Part shown: positions 1-8,408 of the stretch, in pieces | Position numbering within the stretch: position 1 is the stretch's first letter | Layout: each line of letters begins with the position of its first letter | Source: VRUE01 sp045805805 | GTDB lineage: Bacteria; Actinomycetota; Thermoleophilia; Solirubrobacterales; 70-9 | DNA: 64,000 nt | Assembly (NCBI GenBank): GCA_045805805.1 | Contig: JBJMKO010000071.1 | Span: 49,923-113,922 of the forward strand | Direction of reading: 5' to 3' | Translations under genes and position numbers: made by a program | Notes under the pieces: generated by a model | The model's input: only the letters and a program-made list of their open reading frames with translations | Database searches by the model: none | What the model was told of the DNA's origin: nothing

Positions 1-2
1 AC

Positions 3-338
3 GGCGCCGGCTACTACGTGATGTGCGGCAAGGCGTATGAGCCCGACCTGATCGTCGCCTGGCCCGGTGCCGAGATCTCGGTGATGGGCGCCGAGGGCGC
101 GGTCAACATCATCGGCCGCTCGATGATCGAGGCCTCCGACGATCCCGAGGCGACGAAAGAGGCGATGCTGAACGCGGTCCGCGAGCAGATCGACCCCTAC
201 ATCGCTGCCGGCAACGCCGTGATCGACGACGTGATCGACCCGCGCGAGACGCGTCCGACCATCGCCAACGCCCTGCGCATGGCGAGAAACAAGCATGTGG
301 AGAAGCCCAAGAAGCGCCACGGGGTGATGCCGGTATGA
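3..338 (+). CDS. Acyl-CoA carboxylase carboxyltransferase subunit, C-terminal fragment
   Basis: The window opens inside this gene; only the last 111 codons are present, read in frame from base 3 to TGA at 336-338. The fragment ends like biotin-dependent carboxyltransferase subunits (crotonase fold): GAGYYVMCGKAYEPD, then VAWPGAEISVMGAEG, then VIDPRETRP. Such subunits move CO2 from carboxybiotin to an acyl-CoA in the cytoplasm. The gene at 26753-28345 is a full-length paralogue with the same closing motifs. A BKACE and a CoA-transferase gene follow on the same strand, so an acyl-CoA catabolic operon is likely. The substrate cannot be told from this piece. Confidence 0.85.
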   Translation, partial: GAGYYVMCGKAYEPDLIVAWPGAEISVMGAEGAVNIIGRSMIEASDDPEATKEAMLNAVREQIDPYIAAGNAVIDDVIDPRETRPTIANALRMARNKHVEKPKKRHGVMPV

Positions 339-340
339 CG

Positions 341-387
341 TTCCGGTGCGCCTTTTGCACTGTGGAGGTACATAAAGCGCACCGGAA
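341..387 (+). promoter_or_regulatory. Hairpin overlapping the BKACE Shine-Dalgarno
   Basis: Bases 341-351 (TTCCGGTGCGC) and 377-387 (GCGCACCGGAA) form a perfect 11-bp stem with a 25-nt loop. The 3' arm runs into the purine-rich ribosome site GGAAGGAGGAG (384-394) of the gene starting at 397. The stem starts 2 nt after the upstream stop codon. It could act as an intercistronic processing site or lower translation of BKACE; which one is inference. Confidence 0.5.
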
Positions 388-396
388 GGAGGAGCG

Positions 397-1293
397 ATGA
401 GCTCGTTCGAGGACCCAGTCGTCATCAGCTGCTCGATCAGCGGGGTGATCGCCAACCGGGACCAGTGTCCGGCGATCCCCTACACGCCCGAGGAGTACGC
501 GGCGGAGGCGCGGCGCGCGGTCGACGAGGGTGCCTCGCAGATCCACATCCACGCCCGCACGCCGGATGGGACCCCCTCCTACGAGGTAGAGGACTTCGGC
601 GCGATCACCGAGGCGATCCTGGCCGAGGTCGGTGACGTGATCGTCAACTACTCGACCGGCGCGATCGGCATCCCGATCAAGAAGCGGATCGAGTACCTGC
701 GCGAGCTGAAGCCCGACGTGGCCGCGCTCAACATGAGCTCGATGAACTACGCCAAGTACAGCTCCCGGCGCAAGGACTTCGTCTTCAAGACGGTCTTCGA
801 GAACAGCTTCGACACGATCATCGAGTTCCTCACGGCGATGCGGGAGCTGGGGATCAAGCCCGAGCACGAGTGCTTCGACGCCGGCCACGTCGCCAACCTC
901 GACCCGCTGATCGACATGGGGCTGCTGGAGCGGACGCCGCTGCAGGTATCGCTGGTGATGGGGGTCAACGGCGGCATCCGGCCCACCCCGCGCAACGTCG
1001 CCTTCATGTCCGAGCAGATTCCCGGCACCGCCGAGGGCGAGAACCAGTGGCAGGTGATCGGCATCTCCCGCGACCAGTGGAAGCTGCTCGGCACGTCCCT
1101 GGTGCTGGGCGGCAACGTCCGCGCCGGGGTCGAGGACAACCTCTACCTGCCCAGTGGCGAGATGGCGCGCTCCAACGGCGACCTGATCGCCAAGGCGCGC
1201 CAGATGGCCGAGGACGTCGGTCGCCGTGCGGCCACCGTCGCCGAGGCCCGCGAGCTCCTGGGAGTGCCGAAGCGTGAGCGCTCTCCCGCTTAG
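397..1293 (+). CDS. BKACE family (DUF849) beta-keto acid cleavage enzyme
   Basis: A 298-residue protein of the normal length for the family. BKACE enzymes are Zn-dependent TIM barrels that condense a beta-keto acid with acetyl-CoA and split it into a CoA ester and acetoacetate. The zinc pair HIH is at residues 50-52 and the late family signature NVRAGVEDN, which carries the catalytic Arg and Glu/Asp, is near residue 245. The ATG at 397 follows a strong GGAGG site. The 3' end overlaps the GTG of the next gene by 20 bases, so the two are probably translationally coupled. Family assignment is firm; the keto acid is unknown, although acyl-CoA neighbours suggest a branched-chain or aromatic intermediate. 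Confidence 0.88.
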   Translation: MSSFEDPVVISCSISGVIANRDQCPAIPYTPEEYAAEARRAVDEGASQIHIHARTPDGTPSYEVEDFGAITEAILAEVGDVIVNYSTGAIGIPIKKRIEYLRELKPDVAALNMSSMNYAKYSSRRKDFVFKTVFENSFDTIIEFLTAMRELGIKPEHECFDAGHVANLDPLIDMGLLERTPLQVSLVMGVNGGIRPTPRNVAFMSEQIPGTAEGENQWQVIGISRDQWKLLGTSLVLGGNVRAGVEDNLYLPSGEMARSNGDLIAKARQMAEDVGRRAATVAEARELLGVPKRERSPA

Positions 1294-2509
1294 CGACGTC
1301 AAGATCCTCGACCTCTCGCGGCTGCTGCCCGGGGGCTTCTGCTCGCTCCTGCTCGCCGACCTCGGCGCCGAGGTGCTCAAGGTCGAGGACACCGGCTTGG
1401 GCGACTACATCCGCTGGGCGCCTCCCTATTACGGGACGGACGAGCAGCAGGAGCTGGGCACGCGCTCGGCCCTCTACCTCTCGCTCAACCGCGGCAAGCG
1501 CTCGGTCCGGCTCGACCTCAAGTCCGAGCAGGGCCGCGAGGCCCTGCTGCGGCTGGTCGAGAGCCACGACGTCGTCATCGACGGCTTCCGGCCAGGGGTG
1601 CTGGACCGGCTCGGCGTCGGCTACGAGCGCATGCGCGAGGCCAACCCGGGCATCGTCTTCTGCGCGATCACCGGCTACGGCCAGGACGGCCCCTACACCC
1701 AGCGGGCCGGTCACGACATGAACTACCTCGGCCTGATCGGGGTGCTCGGGCTGACCGGGGCCAAGGACGGCCCGCCGGTGCAGTCGGGCGGCCAGATCGC
1801 CGACCTTGGCGGCGGCGCCCTGATGGCGGCCTTCGGCGTGATGGCGGCGCTGCACGAGCGGCGGCGCTCCGGCGAGGGGCAGATGGTCGACGTCTCGATG
1901 GCCGACGGCGCCCTCTCTTGGCTGGCGATGGTCGCCGGCCGCTACTTCTGCGACGGCGAGGTGCCAAAGCGCGGTGAGCAGCAGTTGGCCGGCGGCTTGG
2001 CCTGTTACATGCCGTATGAGGCAAGCGACGGCTGGATCACCTGCGGCGCCCTGGAGCCGAAGTTCTGGGCCGCCTTCTGCAACGGCGTGGAGAGGGCGGA
2101 TCTGGTCGAGAAGCAGTTCGAGGGCCCCGGCTCTGACGCCTGGCAGCAGGTCGCGGAGGTCTTCCGCTCGCGCTCCCGCGCGGAATGGAAGGCCTTCAAC
2201 GACGAGCACGACTGCTGCATCGAGCCGGTCCTCGAGATCGACGAGGCGCTCGATTCCGAGCTGGTCCGCGCCCGCGAGATGGTGATCGAGATGGAGCAGC
2301 CCGAGCTGGGGACGATCCGCCAGCTCGGCGCCCCGGTGAAGATGAGCCGCACGCCGGCCGACCCGACCCGCCCGGCGCCCGCCTTCGGCGAGCACACCGA
2401 CGAGGTGCTGAGCGAGGCCGGCTACTCGACCGAGGAGATCGCCGCGATGAAGGAGTCGGGAGCCGCGGCCGGCCCCAGTGCCGGCGCCGCCACAACCTTC
2501 CGAGCATGA
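1274..2509 (+). CDS. CaiB/BaiF family III CoA-transferase (alpha-methylacyl-CoA racemase-like)
   Basis: A 411-residue family III CoA-transferase. The N-terminal Rossmann part reads LSRLLPGGFCSLLLADLGAEVLKVED in two adjoining blocks (residues 14-39), typical of the family. The catalytic aspartate is expected at D148 in GHDMNYLGL, which resembles alpha-methylacyl-CoA racemases (GHDINY) more than formyl- or succinyl-CoA transferases. The GTG start at 1274 lies inside the end of the BKACE gene. Role: racemising a 2-methylacyl-CoA or moving CoA between acids during degradation of branched substrates. Racemase against transferase activity cannot be decided from sequence. Confidence 0.85.
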   Translation: MSALPLSDVKILDLSRLLPGGFCSLLLADLGAEVLKVEDTGLGDYIRWAPPYYGTDEQQELGTRSALYLSLNRGKRSVRLDLKSEQGREALLRLVESHDVVIDGFRPGVLDRLGVGYERMREANPGIVFCAITGYGQDGPYTQRAGHDMNYLGLIGVLGLTGAKDGPPVQSGGQIADLGGGALMAAFGVMAALHERRRSGEGQMVDVSMADGALSWLAMVAGRYFCDGEVPKRGEQQLAGGLACYMPYEASDGWITCGALEPKFWAAFCNGVERADLVEKQFEGPGSDAWQQVAEVFRSRSRAEWKAFNDEHDCCIEPVLEIDEALDSELVRAREMVIEMEQPELGTIRQLGAPVKMSRTPADPTRPAPAFGEHTDEVLSEAGYSTEEIAAMKESGAAAGPSAGAATTFRA

Positions 2510-2645
2510 CCGCCAGGACGCTGCAAACCGGCGCATCTCGGGGTCTTCGGTCGGGCTCCTCGGGTCACGCACTGGAGTGCGCTCCCCTCGTCGCCCTCCC
2601 CGCATCCCCCAATCTGCTTGGTTTTCGCGCCCTGGGGGCGGTGTA

Positions 2646-3350
2646 GTGGCTGCTCGTACGGAGAAGTCACTGCTGCGCATGGGGGAGCTGGCCAAGGCCT
2701 CCGGCGTGCCGGCGCCGACGATCAAGCACTACCTGCGCGAGGGGCTGCTTCCCGAGCCGGTCAAGACGAGCCGCAACATGGCCTACTACCCGCCGGAGTT
2801 CGTCGACCGGATCAGGCTGATCAAGCAGCTGCAGGAGGAGCGCTTCATGCCGCTGAAGGCGATCAAGTCGGTGCTCGACGAGGATCCCGAGCGAGCCCGA
2901 GCCCTGGTCGAGCTGGAGGACCGCATCCTCGACCGCGCCCTCGCCGGCGAGCGCACCCGCACCAGTGCCGCCGAGGCCCGCGAGCGCTACGGCGTCCCCA
3001 AGGACGTGCTCGACCGGCTGGAGAAGCTGGAGGTGCTGAGTCCCAACAGCCGGGGCTACTCGCCGTCGGACATCAAGATCATCGAGGCGATCAGCCGCTT
3101 CCGCGCCGGCGGCTACGACGAGGAGATCGGCTTCACCGTCTACGACACCCTGCGCTACAAGACCGCCCTCGAAGACCTGGTCCGCCAAGAGGTCGAGGTG
3201 GTGATGGAGCGCCTCGCCGGCGAGGTCCCGCCCGAGCGCGTGGTCGAGATGCTCGAATCGGGCGCCCAGCCCCTGCAGGACCTGATCGCCGCGCTCCACA
3301 CCAAGCTGATGGTCGCCGAGCTCGAGCGCCATCGCGCCAGCCGGGCATAA
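2646..3350 (+). CDS. MerR family transcriptional regulator
   Basis: A 234-residue protein. Residues 8-75 form a MerR winged helix (RMGELAKASGVPAPTIKHYLREG, in two helices, with wing NMAYYPPEFVDRIRLI), followed by a long helical region rather than a metal-binding Cys loop. A second short MerR-like block (AEARERYGVPKDVLDRLEKL) follows. The GTG at 2646 is chosen because it precedes the conserved HTH by only a few residues. It is downstream of and co-oriented with the acyl-CoA genes and may control them; no operator was identified. It converges on the cyclase gene across a family A palindrome that starts two bases after its stop codon. Confidence 0.8.
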   Translation: MAARTEKSLLRMGELAKASGVPAPTIKHYLREGLLPEPVKTSRNMAYYPPEFVDRIRLIKQLQEERFMPLKAIKSVLDEDPERARALVELEDRILDRALAGERTRTSAAEARERYGVPKDVLDRLEKLEVLSPNSRGYSPSDIKIIEAISRFRAGGYDEEIGFTVYDTLRYKTALEDLVRQEVEVVMERLAGEVPPERVVEMLESGAQPLQDLIAALHTKLMVAELERHRASRA

Positions 3351-3351
3351 G

Positions 3352-3464
3352 GGCCCATCCCGATAGGGGTTCCGCTTAACTTTTTCGGTGGGACGGGGGA
3401 CTGCCGGCGCTCGAAGGCCGGCGACGAAAAAGTACAAGACGCTCCACCCCTACCGGGACGGGCC
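3352..3464. repeat. Family A palindromic element, copy A1 (convergent gap)
   Basis: A 113-bp element that fills the gap between the MerR stop (3348-3350) and the cyclase stop (3465-3467). The outer arms 3352-3370 and 3446-3464 pair over 19 bp with two G-T type mismatches. Inside them are the family blocks TTCCGCTTAACTTTTTCGG and CGAAAAAGTACAAGACGCTC, whose TTTTTCG/CGAAAAA parts also pair, around a variable GC-rich centre. Orientation is taken as forward. The position suggests a shared bidirectional terminator or 3'-end stabiliser, but the T run lies inside the stem, unlike a standard intrinsic terminator. Confidence 0.85.
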
Positions 3465-6400
3465 TTAAGCTCGTCCCGCGGTGAGGCTGTCGCGCTCTTC
3501 TTCTATCGCGGCGAGGTTCGTCATCGCGCCGGTCTCTTCGGCGACAGCCGCGGCTTCGTCGAGCAGGGCGCTCACGTCGGCATCGCCGGCCGCGACGCGG
3601 GCTCGGGCTGTGGCGAGGATCGCGAGCGGCAGCGCCCAGAGCATTCCGCGCTCGCGGGCGATCTCACTTGCTTCCGTAGCCAGGACAACTGCCTCGTCGG
3701 CGCGGCCGACACCGGCCAGCGCCTGAGCCCGGAGCCCCGCCCGCCAGGCCTCCATCTCGCCGCCATTGCCCATCGCCTCCAGGTAGATGCGCTCAGCTTC
3801 CTCGAGGGATTCCAGGGCCGCGGCATGTTCTTCGGCTGCCAGTTGCACCGCGCCGAGATTCGCGAGGGCCAGGCTGCGTGAGAAGACGTCGCCGAGGCGC
3901 TCGGTCTCTTCGCAGTTGCGGCGCGCCAGGCCGATCGCGCCCTCGGTGTCCCCCCTCATCGCCAGCATCAGGGAGAGGTTGCTGCGGGTCCAGCTCATGG
4001 TCTCTGGATCGCCGTCCTCTCGGGCGATTCGCAGGCTTTCCTCGAACAGCACCTCGGCCTCGTCGAGGCGACCGCGCTCGCGCTCGGCCAGGCCCTTGCC
4101 CATCGTCGCCCAGGCGATCGGGCTGCCGATGATGATGCCGGCGCCGATGCTGCGATCGCCCCCGGCAAGGCCGAGCACCTCGTCGAGCTCGCTCTCGAAG
4201 CGATCGAAGTCGCCTGCGCAGAGGAAGGCGTAGGCGCAGGCGGAGCGCATCGCCACGCGCAGGTGCGGGTCGCCCGATTGGTCCGCCAGCCGTACGATCT
4301 CCTCGACGGCTTCCAGCCAGGCCTTCGCCCTGTGCGGCATCCCGGGACGCCCCGCCGTGGCCATCCGCAGCATTGCCAGCGAGTGAAGGTCGCCTTTGCG
4401 GGTCGCAATCTCCTCGGCCTCGGCGACGAGACGCGCTTCCTCATTGCTGTCCATGCCCAGCCTCCAGGCGTACTGGAGCTGCTGCAGCCGCGAGGCGACC
4501 GCGAGTGCCGCCGTCTCCTCGTTCTCCTCCAGCCCTTCTACCAGCACCATCGCGTTGCGCCACAGCCGCAGGGACTCGGCGGGTTGGCCGTGGCCGACCC
4601 AATGGGCAGCGCGGGCAGACCAGCGCGCCGCTTCCAGCCTCTCGCCGCCGGCCTCCATGTGATGGGCGACCAGCGCCGCCAGCTCGTCCATACGCTCGGG
4701 CTCGAGCTCGACCATCGCCCGGGCAGTCGCCGCGTGGGTGGCGCGGCGGCGATCGGCCAGCTGGGAGCCGTAGGCGACCTCCCGGGTGAGCGGGTGGCGG
4801 AAGGCCAGCACCCGTTCGGGATAGAGCTCGGCTTCGTAGAGGTAGCCGCCGTCGACCAGCTCGCAGAGGGCAGCGCCCAACTGCTCCTCGCTCAGCCCCG
4901 CGGTCAGGCTGAGGGCTCGCGCCCCCACCTCCTTGCCCACCACGGAGGCGACCTGGAGCAGCTGCTTCGCATCGGGATCGAGGCGGTCGATGCGGGCGGC
5001 GAGGACCGCCTGCACCGTTGCTGGCACGCCGGCCTCCTCGACCGGCCGGACCAGTCTGTAGGCACCCCGCTCGCCCTCGAAGTGGCCGGCCTCGACAAGC
5101 TCGCGGACGATCTCCTCGACGAAGAACGGGTTGCCCTGCGTTCGCGCGTGGATCGGCTCCTCCAGGCCGTCCAGCGAGGGATCTTCCCCGGCCAGGTCGC
5201 GCAGCAGCTCCCGGGTGTCGGCCTGGCCCAGCGGTTGCAGGTCGAGGCTCAGGTAGATCGGTGCCCCGCTCCAGCCGAGCGAGTATTCGGGCCGGAAGTT
5301 GACGACCGCGAGCGTGTTGGTTCCCTGTAGCGAGGCGACCATCTCGGCGAGCAGGGCCTCGCTGCTCTCGTCGATCCAGTGCAGGTCCTCGATCACGAGG
5401 ACGACCGTGTGCTTGCGCCTCGGTGCGTTGATCAGGTGGCAGACGACGCGGCTCAGCGCCCGCTGCCGCACCTCCGGTTGCATCTGCGCCACGGGCCGCT
5501 CGGGGTCGGGGACCCCGAGGAAGTCGAAGAGGAGCGGCAGGTCGTCGTCGAGCTCGGGGTCGAGCAGCAGGGCTCGGCCGGCGATCTTCTCGCGGGTCAG
5601 GCGGTCGGGCTCGCGCTCGCCGATCCCGAAGTAGGCGCGCAGCATCTGCAGCACCGGCATCAGCGGAATCGAGCGGCCGTGGGACTGCGCCTGAGCCTCG
5701 AAGACCTCGAGCCCGCTCGCGCGGCAGCGCTCGACGAACTCATGGCTGAGCCGGCTCTTGCCGACGCCGGCCTCGGCGGCGATCCCAACCACCGCGCCCT
5801 CGCCGGCATCCGCCTGCGCCAGTGCGCGCTCCAGCTCCGCCATCTCGTTCTCGCGGCCGACGAAGCGCGAGAAACCACGCTCGCGGGAGAGGTCCAGCCG
5901 CGAGCGAGCGGTTCCGACGCCGGCCAGCTCGAAGACCTCGACCGGCTGGCTCGCCCCCTTTATCTCGAACTCGCCCAGCCCCTTCAGATCGAGGAAGCCG
6001 CCGGCGAGCGCCGCCGTCCCCTCGGTGACATAGGCCGAGCCCGGCTCCGCCAGCGCCTCCATCCTCTGGGCGAGGCCGACGGTGTGGCCGATCGCGGTAT
6101 AGGAGCCCTCGCCGCCGGCGCCGATCGCCCCGGCCACGACCTCGCCGGAGTTGATCCCGATCCGGGTGGAGAAGTTGAGACCCGGTACGCGCCGCAGCTC
6201 GGCCGCGTACCCGGAGACGTCATCGAGCATTTGCAGCGCGGCGTAGCAGGCGCGTCGTGCGTGGTCCTCGTATGCGACCGGGGCACCGAAGACGGCCATG
6301 ATCCCGTCGCCGGTGAACTTGTCGACGGTCCCCTCGAAGCGCTCGACGGCCTCGGCGAGGATGGCGAAGAAGCGCTGCATGATCTTGCGCCACTCCTCGG

Positions 6401-6497
6401 GATCCTGTCCCTCGGCCAGGTCCATAGAGCCGCTCACGTCGGCGAACAGCACCGTCACCTGCTTGCGCTCACCGTCGTCCTTCTCGATCCCAGGCAT
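3465..6497 (-). CDS. Class III nucleotidyl cyclase domain, AAA ATPase and TPR-like regulator
   Basis: A 1010-residue multidomain protein. Residues 10-190 are a class III cyclase domain with metal-site LFADVSGSMD (D20) and K60/D64 in DKFTGDGIMAVFG. An orphan-type AAA/NACHT-like ATPase follows, with Walker A AEAGVGKS at 241-248 and Walker B VLVIEDLHWID near 370, and then a long alpha-helical TPR-like tail. This layout is common in large actinobacterial signalling proteins. The usual IGDTVNLAAR motif reads IGHTVGLAQR, so the Asp and the transition-state Asn are replaced (H138, G141) while R145 remains. Cyclase activity is therefore doubtful and the domain may be a nucleotide sensor. ATG at 6497; a family B hairpin lies 34 bp upstream. 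Confidence 0.85.
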   Translation of the reverse strand: MPGIEKDDGERKQVTVLFADVSGSMDLAEGQDPEEWRKIMQRFFAILAEAVERFEGTVDKFTGDGIMAVFGAPVAYEDHARRACYAALQMLDDVSGYAAELRRVPGLNFSTRIGINSGEVVAGAIGAGGEGSYTAIGHTVGLAQRMEALAEPGSAYVTEGTAALAGGFLDLKGLGEFEIKGASQPVEVFELAGVGTARSRLDLSRERGFSRFVGRENEMAELERALAQADAGEGAVVGIAAEAGVGKSRLSHEFVERCRASGLEVFEAQAQSHGRSIPLMPVLQMLRAYFGIGEREPDRLTREKIAGRALLLDPELDDDLPLLFDFLGVPDPERPVAQMQPEVRQRALSRVVCHLINAPRRKHTVVLVIEDLHWIDESSEALLAEMVASLQGTNTLAVVNFRPEYSLGWSGAPIYLSLDLQPLGQADTRELLRDLAGEDPSLDGLEEPIHARTQGNPFFVEEIVRELVEAGHFEGERGAYRLVRPVEEAGVPATVQAVLAARIDRLDPDAKQLLQVASVVGKEVGARALSLTAGLSEEQLGAALCELVDGGYLYEAELYPERVLAFRHPLTREVAYGSQLADRRRATHAATARAMVELEPERMDELAALVAHHMEAGGERLEAARWSARAAHWVGHGQPAESLRLWRNAMVLVEGLEENEETAALAVASRLQQLQYAWRLGMDSNEEARLVAEAEEIATRKGDLHSLAMLRMATAGRPGMPHRAKAWLEAVEEIVRLADQSGDPHLRVAMRSACAYAFLCAGDFDRFESELDEVLGLAGGDRSIGAGIIIGSPIAWATMGKGLAERERGRLDEAEVLFEESLRIAREDGDPETMSWTRSNLSLMLAMRGDTEGAIGLARRNCEETERLGDVFSRSLALANLGAVQLAAEEHAAALESLEEAERIYLEAMGNGGEMEAWRAGLRAQALAGVGRADEAVVLATEASEIARERGMLWALPLAILATARARVAAGDADVSALLDEAAAVAEETGAMTNLAAIEEERDSLTAGRA

Positions 6498-6530
6498 GCC
6501 CGATCAAGGTTACGCCCCCGCCCTCCCATG

Positions 6531-6578
6531 CTGACTTCGTCTTTAAGGGTGCATATGCATACCTAAAGGCGAAGTCAG
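6531..6578. repeat. Family B palindrome, copy B1
   Basis: A 48-bp palindrome with outer arms CTGACTTCG (6531-6539) and CGAAGTCAG (6570-6578) and further pairing inward (CTTTAaGG with CCtaAAG), centred on GCATATGC. It lies 34 bp upstream of the cyclase ATG. Three more copies occur at 24544, 38806 and 55666, all 5' of genes. Confidence 0.8.
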
Positions 6579-6784
6579 CGGGCTTGGGTAGCCTGGGGCG
6601 GTGCGATCGCCCGCGGCCAGGCGCTGCTCAAGCGACTCTTGCCCGATCGCGCCCTTGACGCTGTTGTCCGCCGCTCGATGCGGATCTGACCGATCGCCCA
6701 GTCCACACACCCTGCGGTCGCCATTTCAACCGCATCGCGGGTTGCAATGACGACCGCGATAAGGCACCTATACTGGCTTACCGA

Positions 6785-6800
6785 TTGACTGGTCAGTCAA
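6785..6800. promoter_or_regulatory. TetR-type operator
   Basis: TTGACTGGTCAGTCAA: arms TTGACTG and CAGTCAA are perfect inverted repeats around GT. It sits 21 bp before the TTG start of the nitrilase-TetR operon, and a TATACT box (about 6773) lies just upstream, so bound repressor would block transcription. The sequence resembles known TetR-family operators. The likely binder is the TetR protein encoded by the second gene of this operon (inference). Confidence 0.7.
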
Positions 6801-6821
6801 CCAGGATGAGGTGAAGGCGCT

Positions 6822-7652
6822 TTGCGCGCAGCAGTCGTACAGCTCAATTCAACCAGGGACAAGGACCGCAACCTCGCCGCAGCGGAGTCGCTCGTGCGCG
6901 CCGCCGCGGCCGAGGGGGCGGAGCTGGTCGCGCTGCCCGAGAAGTGGAACCTGCTCGCCGGGGGAGAGGAGCTGCTGGCAGGGGCAGAGACACTCGACGG
7001 TCCGAGCCTCACCGCCGCCCGAGCCTGGGCGGGTGAGATCGGCATCCACCTGCTCGCCGGCAGCATCCCCGAGCGGGGGCCCGGGGGCAAGGCGTTCAAC
7101 ACATCGGTCCTGATCGGCCCCGACGGCGAGGACATCGCCGCCTACCGCAAGATCCACATGTTCGACGTCGACGTCGATGGCGTCTCCTACCGCGAGTCCG
7201 AGCACGAGGAGGCGGGCGGGGAGATCGTCTCGGCGCCGCTCGCCGGCACCACGATCGGCCTCAGCGTCTGCTACGACCTGCGCTTCCCGGAGCTGTACCG
7301 GATCCTGGCCGTGCGTGGCGCTCGGATCCTCGCCGTCCCGTCCGCGTTCACCGCCACGACCGGCCGCGATCACTGGGAGCCTCTGCTGCGGGCTCGGGCG
7401 ATCGAGAACCAGGCTTTCGTCCTCGCTCCGAATCAGGTCGGCGAGGCGTCGCCTCACTTCAGCTCCTACGGCCACTCGGCGATCATCGACCCCTGGGGAG
7501 AAGTGTTGGCGACAGCCCCTGACGAGGAGTGCTTCGTCGCTGCCGAGCTTGACTTCTCCGCCCAGGATCGGGTTCGCGAGTCGCTTCCCTCCCTGGCCAA
7601 CCGCCGGCCCCGTGCCTACTCGTGGCCGCAGCTGACGGAGGTGCACGCCTGA
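6822..7652 (+). CDS. Nitrilase-superfamily amidohydrolase (Nit-like omega-amidase type)
   Basis: A 276-residue carbon-nitrogen hydrolase with the complete catalytic triad: E40 (LPEKWN), K110 (YRKIHMFDVD) and C150 (SVCYDLRFPELYR). The RKIHMFDVD stretch is typical of the Nit/deaminated-glutathione amidase branch rather than true nitrilases. It probably hydrolyses a small amide in the cytoplasm. Translation starts at TTG 6822 with an upstream GGTGAAGG site. The stop overlaps the ATG of a TetR gene (TGATG), giving a two-gene operon that is probably autoregulated from the operator at 6785-6800. The exact substrate is unknown. Confidence 0.85.
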   Translation: MRAAVVQLNSTRDKDRNLAAAESLVRAAAAEGAELVALPEKWNLLAGGEELLAGAETLDGPSLTAARAWAGEIGIHLLAGSIPERGPGGKAFNTSVLIGPDGEDIAAYRKIHMFDVDVDGVSYRESEHEEAGGEIVSAPLAGTTIGLSVCYDLRFPELYRILAVRGARILAVPSAFTATTGRDHWEPLLRARAIENQAFVLAPNQVGEASPHFSSYGHSAIIDPWGEVLATAPDEECFVAAELDFSAQDRVRESLPSLANRRPRAYSWPQLTEVHA

Positions 7653-8257
7653 TGGCCAAGGCCGCCCCCCCTGCCGTCGACAAGCGCCGCCAGATCCTCG
7701 ACGCGGCGATCCGCGTCTTCGCCCGCCAGGGGTTCCACTCCACCCGAGTCTCCGACATCGCCGACGAGGCGGGAGTCGCCTACGGCCTCGTCTACCACTA
7801 CTTCAAGTCCAAGGACGAGGTCCTCAACGAGCTCTTCAGCGAGCGCTGGTCGCTGCTGCTGGCGGCGATCGAGGAGACCGATCGCGACGGCGCCTCGCCG
7901 CGCGCCAAGCTCGAAGCCGTCGCCGGCTTCATCGTCGACTCCTACCGCCACGACCCGGAGCTGATGAAGGTGATCATCGTCGAGGTGACGCGGGCGGCCA
8001 ACTCCTTCGGCCGCACCCACCTGCCGGAGATTCGCCGCGCCTACGACTCGATCGCCAAGATCGTCGCCGAGGGCCAGGAGGCCGGCGCCTTCCGCCGCGA
8101 CATCGACTCCACCTTTGCCTCGATGTCCTTCTACGGGGCGATCGAGCAGCTGCTCTCCGGCTGGATCTTCGAGGTGATCCCGGCTTCCGACGCGGACTTC
8201 GACCAGGCAAGGAGTCTTGTGGTGGCGACGATCTGCGACGGTCTCGAGCCACGATAG
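7652..8257 (+). CDS. TetR/AcrR family transcriptional regulator
   Basis: A 201-residue protein with an N-terminal TetR HTH at residues 11-57 (RQILDAAIRVFARQG, then VSDIADEAGVAYGLVYHYF) and an all-helical C-terminal ligand domain (TetR_C type). The ATG at 7652 overlaps the nitrilase stop by one base. The C-terminal half resembles regulators of fatty-acid metabolism but no ligand can be assigned. It most likely represses its own operon through the 6785-6800 palindrome. A small membrane protein gene follows 15 bp downstream. Confidence 0.88.
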   Translation: MAKAAPPAVDKRRQILDAAIRVFARQGFHSTRVSDIADEAGVAYGLVYHYFKSKDEVLNELFSERWSLLLAAIEETDRDGASPRAKLEAVAGFIVDSYRHDPELMKVIIVEVTRAANSFGRTHLPEIRRAYDSIAKIVAEGQEAGAFRRDIDSTFASMSFYGAIEQLLSGWIFEVIPASDADFDQARSLVVATICDGLEPR

Positions 8258-8272
8258 GTAAGGTCGGGCGCG

Positions 8273-8407
8273 ATGGACAACGAGATCGTCAAACGGCTCG
8301 CCTGGAGTGGCCTGCTGGCCGCGAGCAGCGCCCTCGCCAGCATCGCTGCCGCTCGCATTGCCGCTTTCGCCTGGCGCCGCATGTTCGACGAGGAGCCGCC
8401 TGAGTAG
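8273..8407 (+). CDS. Small predicted membrane protein (44 aa)
   Basis: A short open frame from ATG 8273 to TAG 8405-8407. It encodes a 44-residue peptide with a hydrophobic, Ala-rich centre (GLLAASSALASIAAARIAA) and charged ends (MDNEIVKRLAW and RRMFDEEPPE). It fits tightly between the TetR gene and the holin-like gene, whose GTG lies one base after its stop. Tiny single-span proteins next to DUF1469/DUF3618 genes are common in actinobacteria, which supports it as a real gene. No Shine-Dalgarno is obvious. Function unknown. Confidence 0.6.
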   Translation: MDNEIVKRLAWSGLLAASSALASIAAARIAAFAWRRMFDEEPPE

Positions 8408-8408
8408 C

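Noticed and set aside
109..1392. Long minus-strand open frame opposite the BKACE gene
   Set aside because: It is Arg/Gly/Asp-rich with no domain, and the plus strand has a recognised enzyme; long antisense frames are expected at this GC content. The same applies to minus frames opposite 1274-2509, 49865-51232 and 51306-53288.
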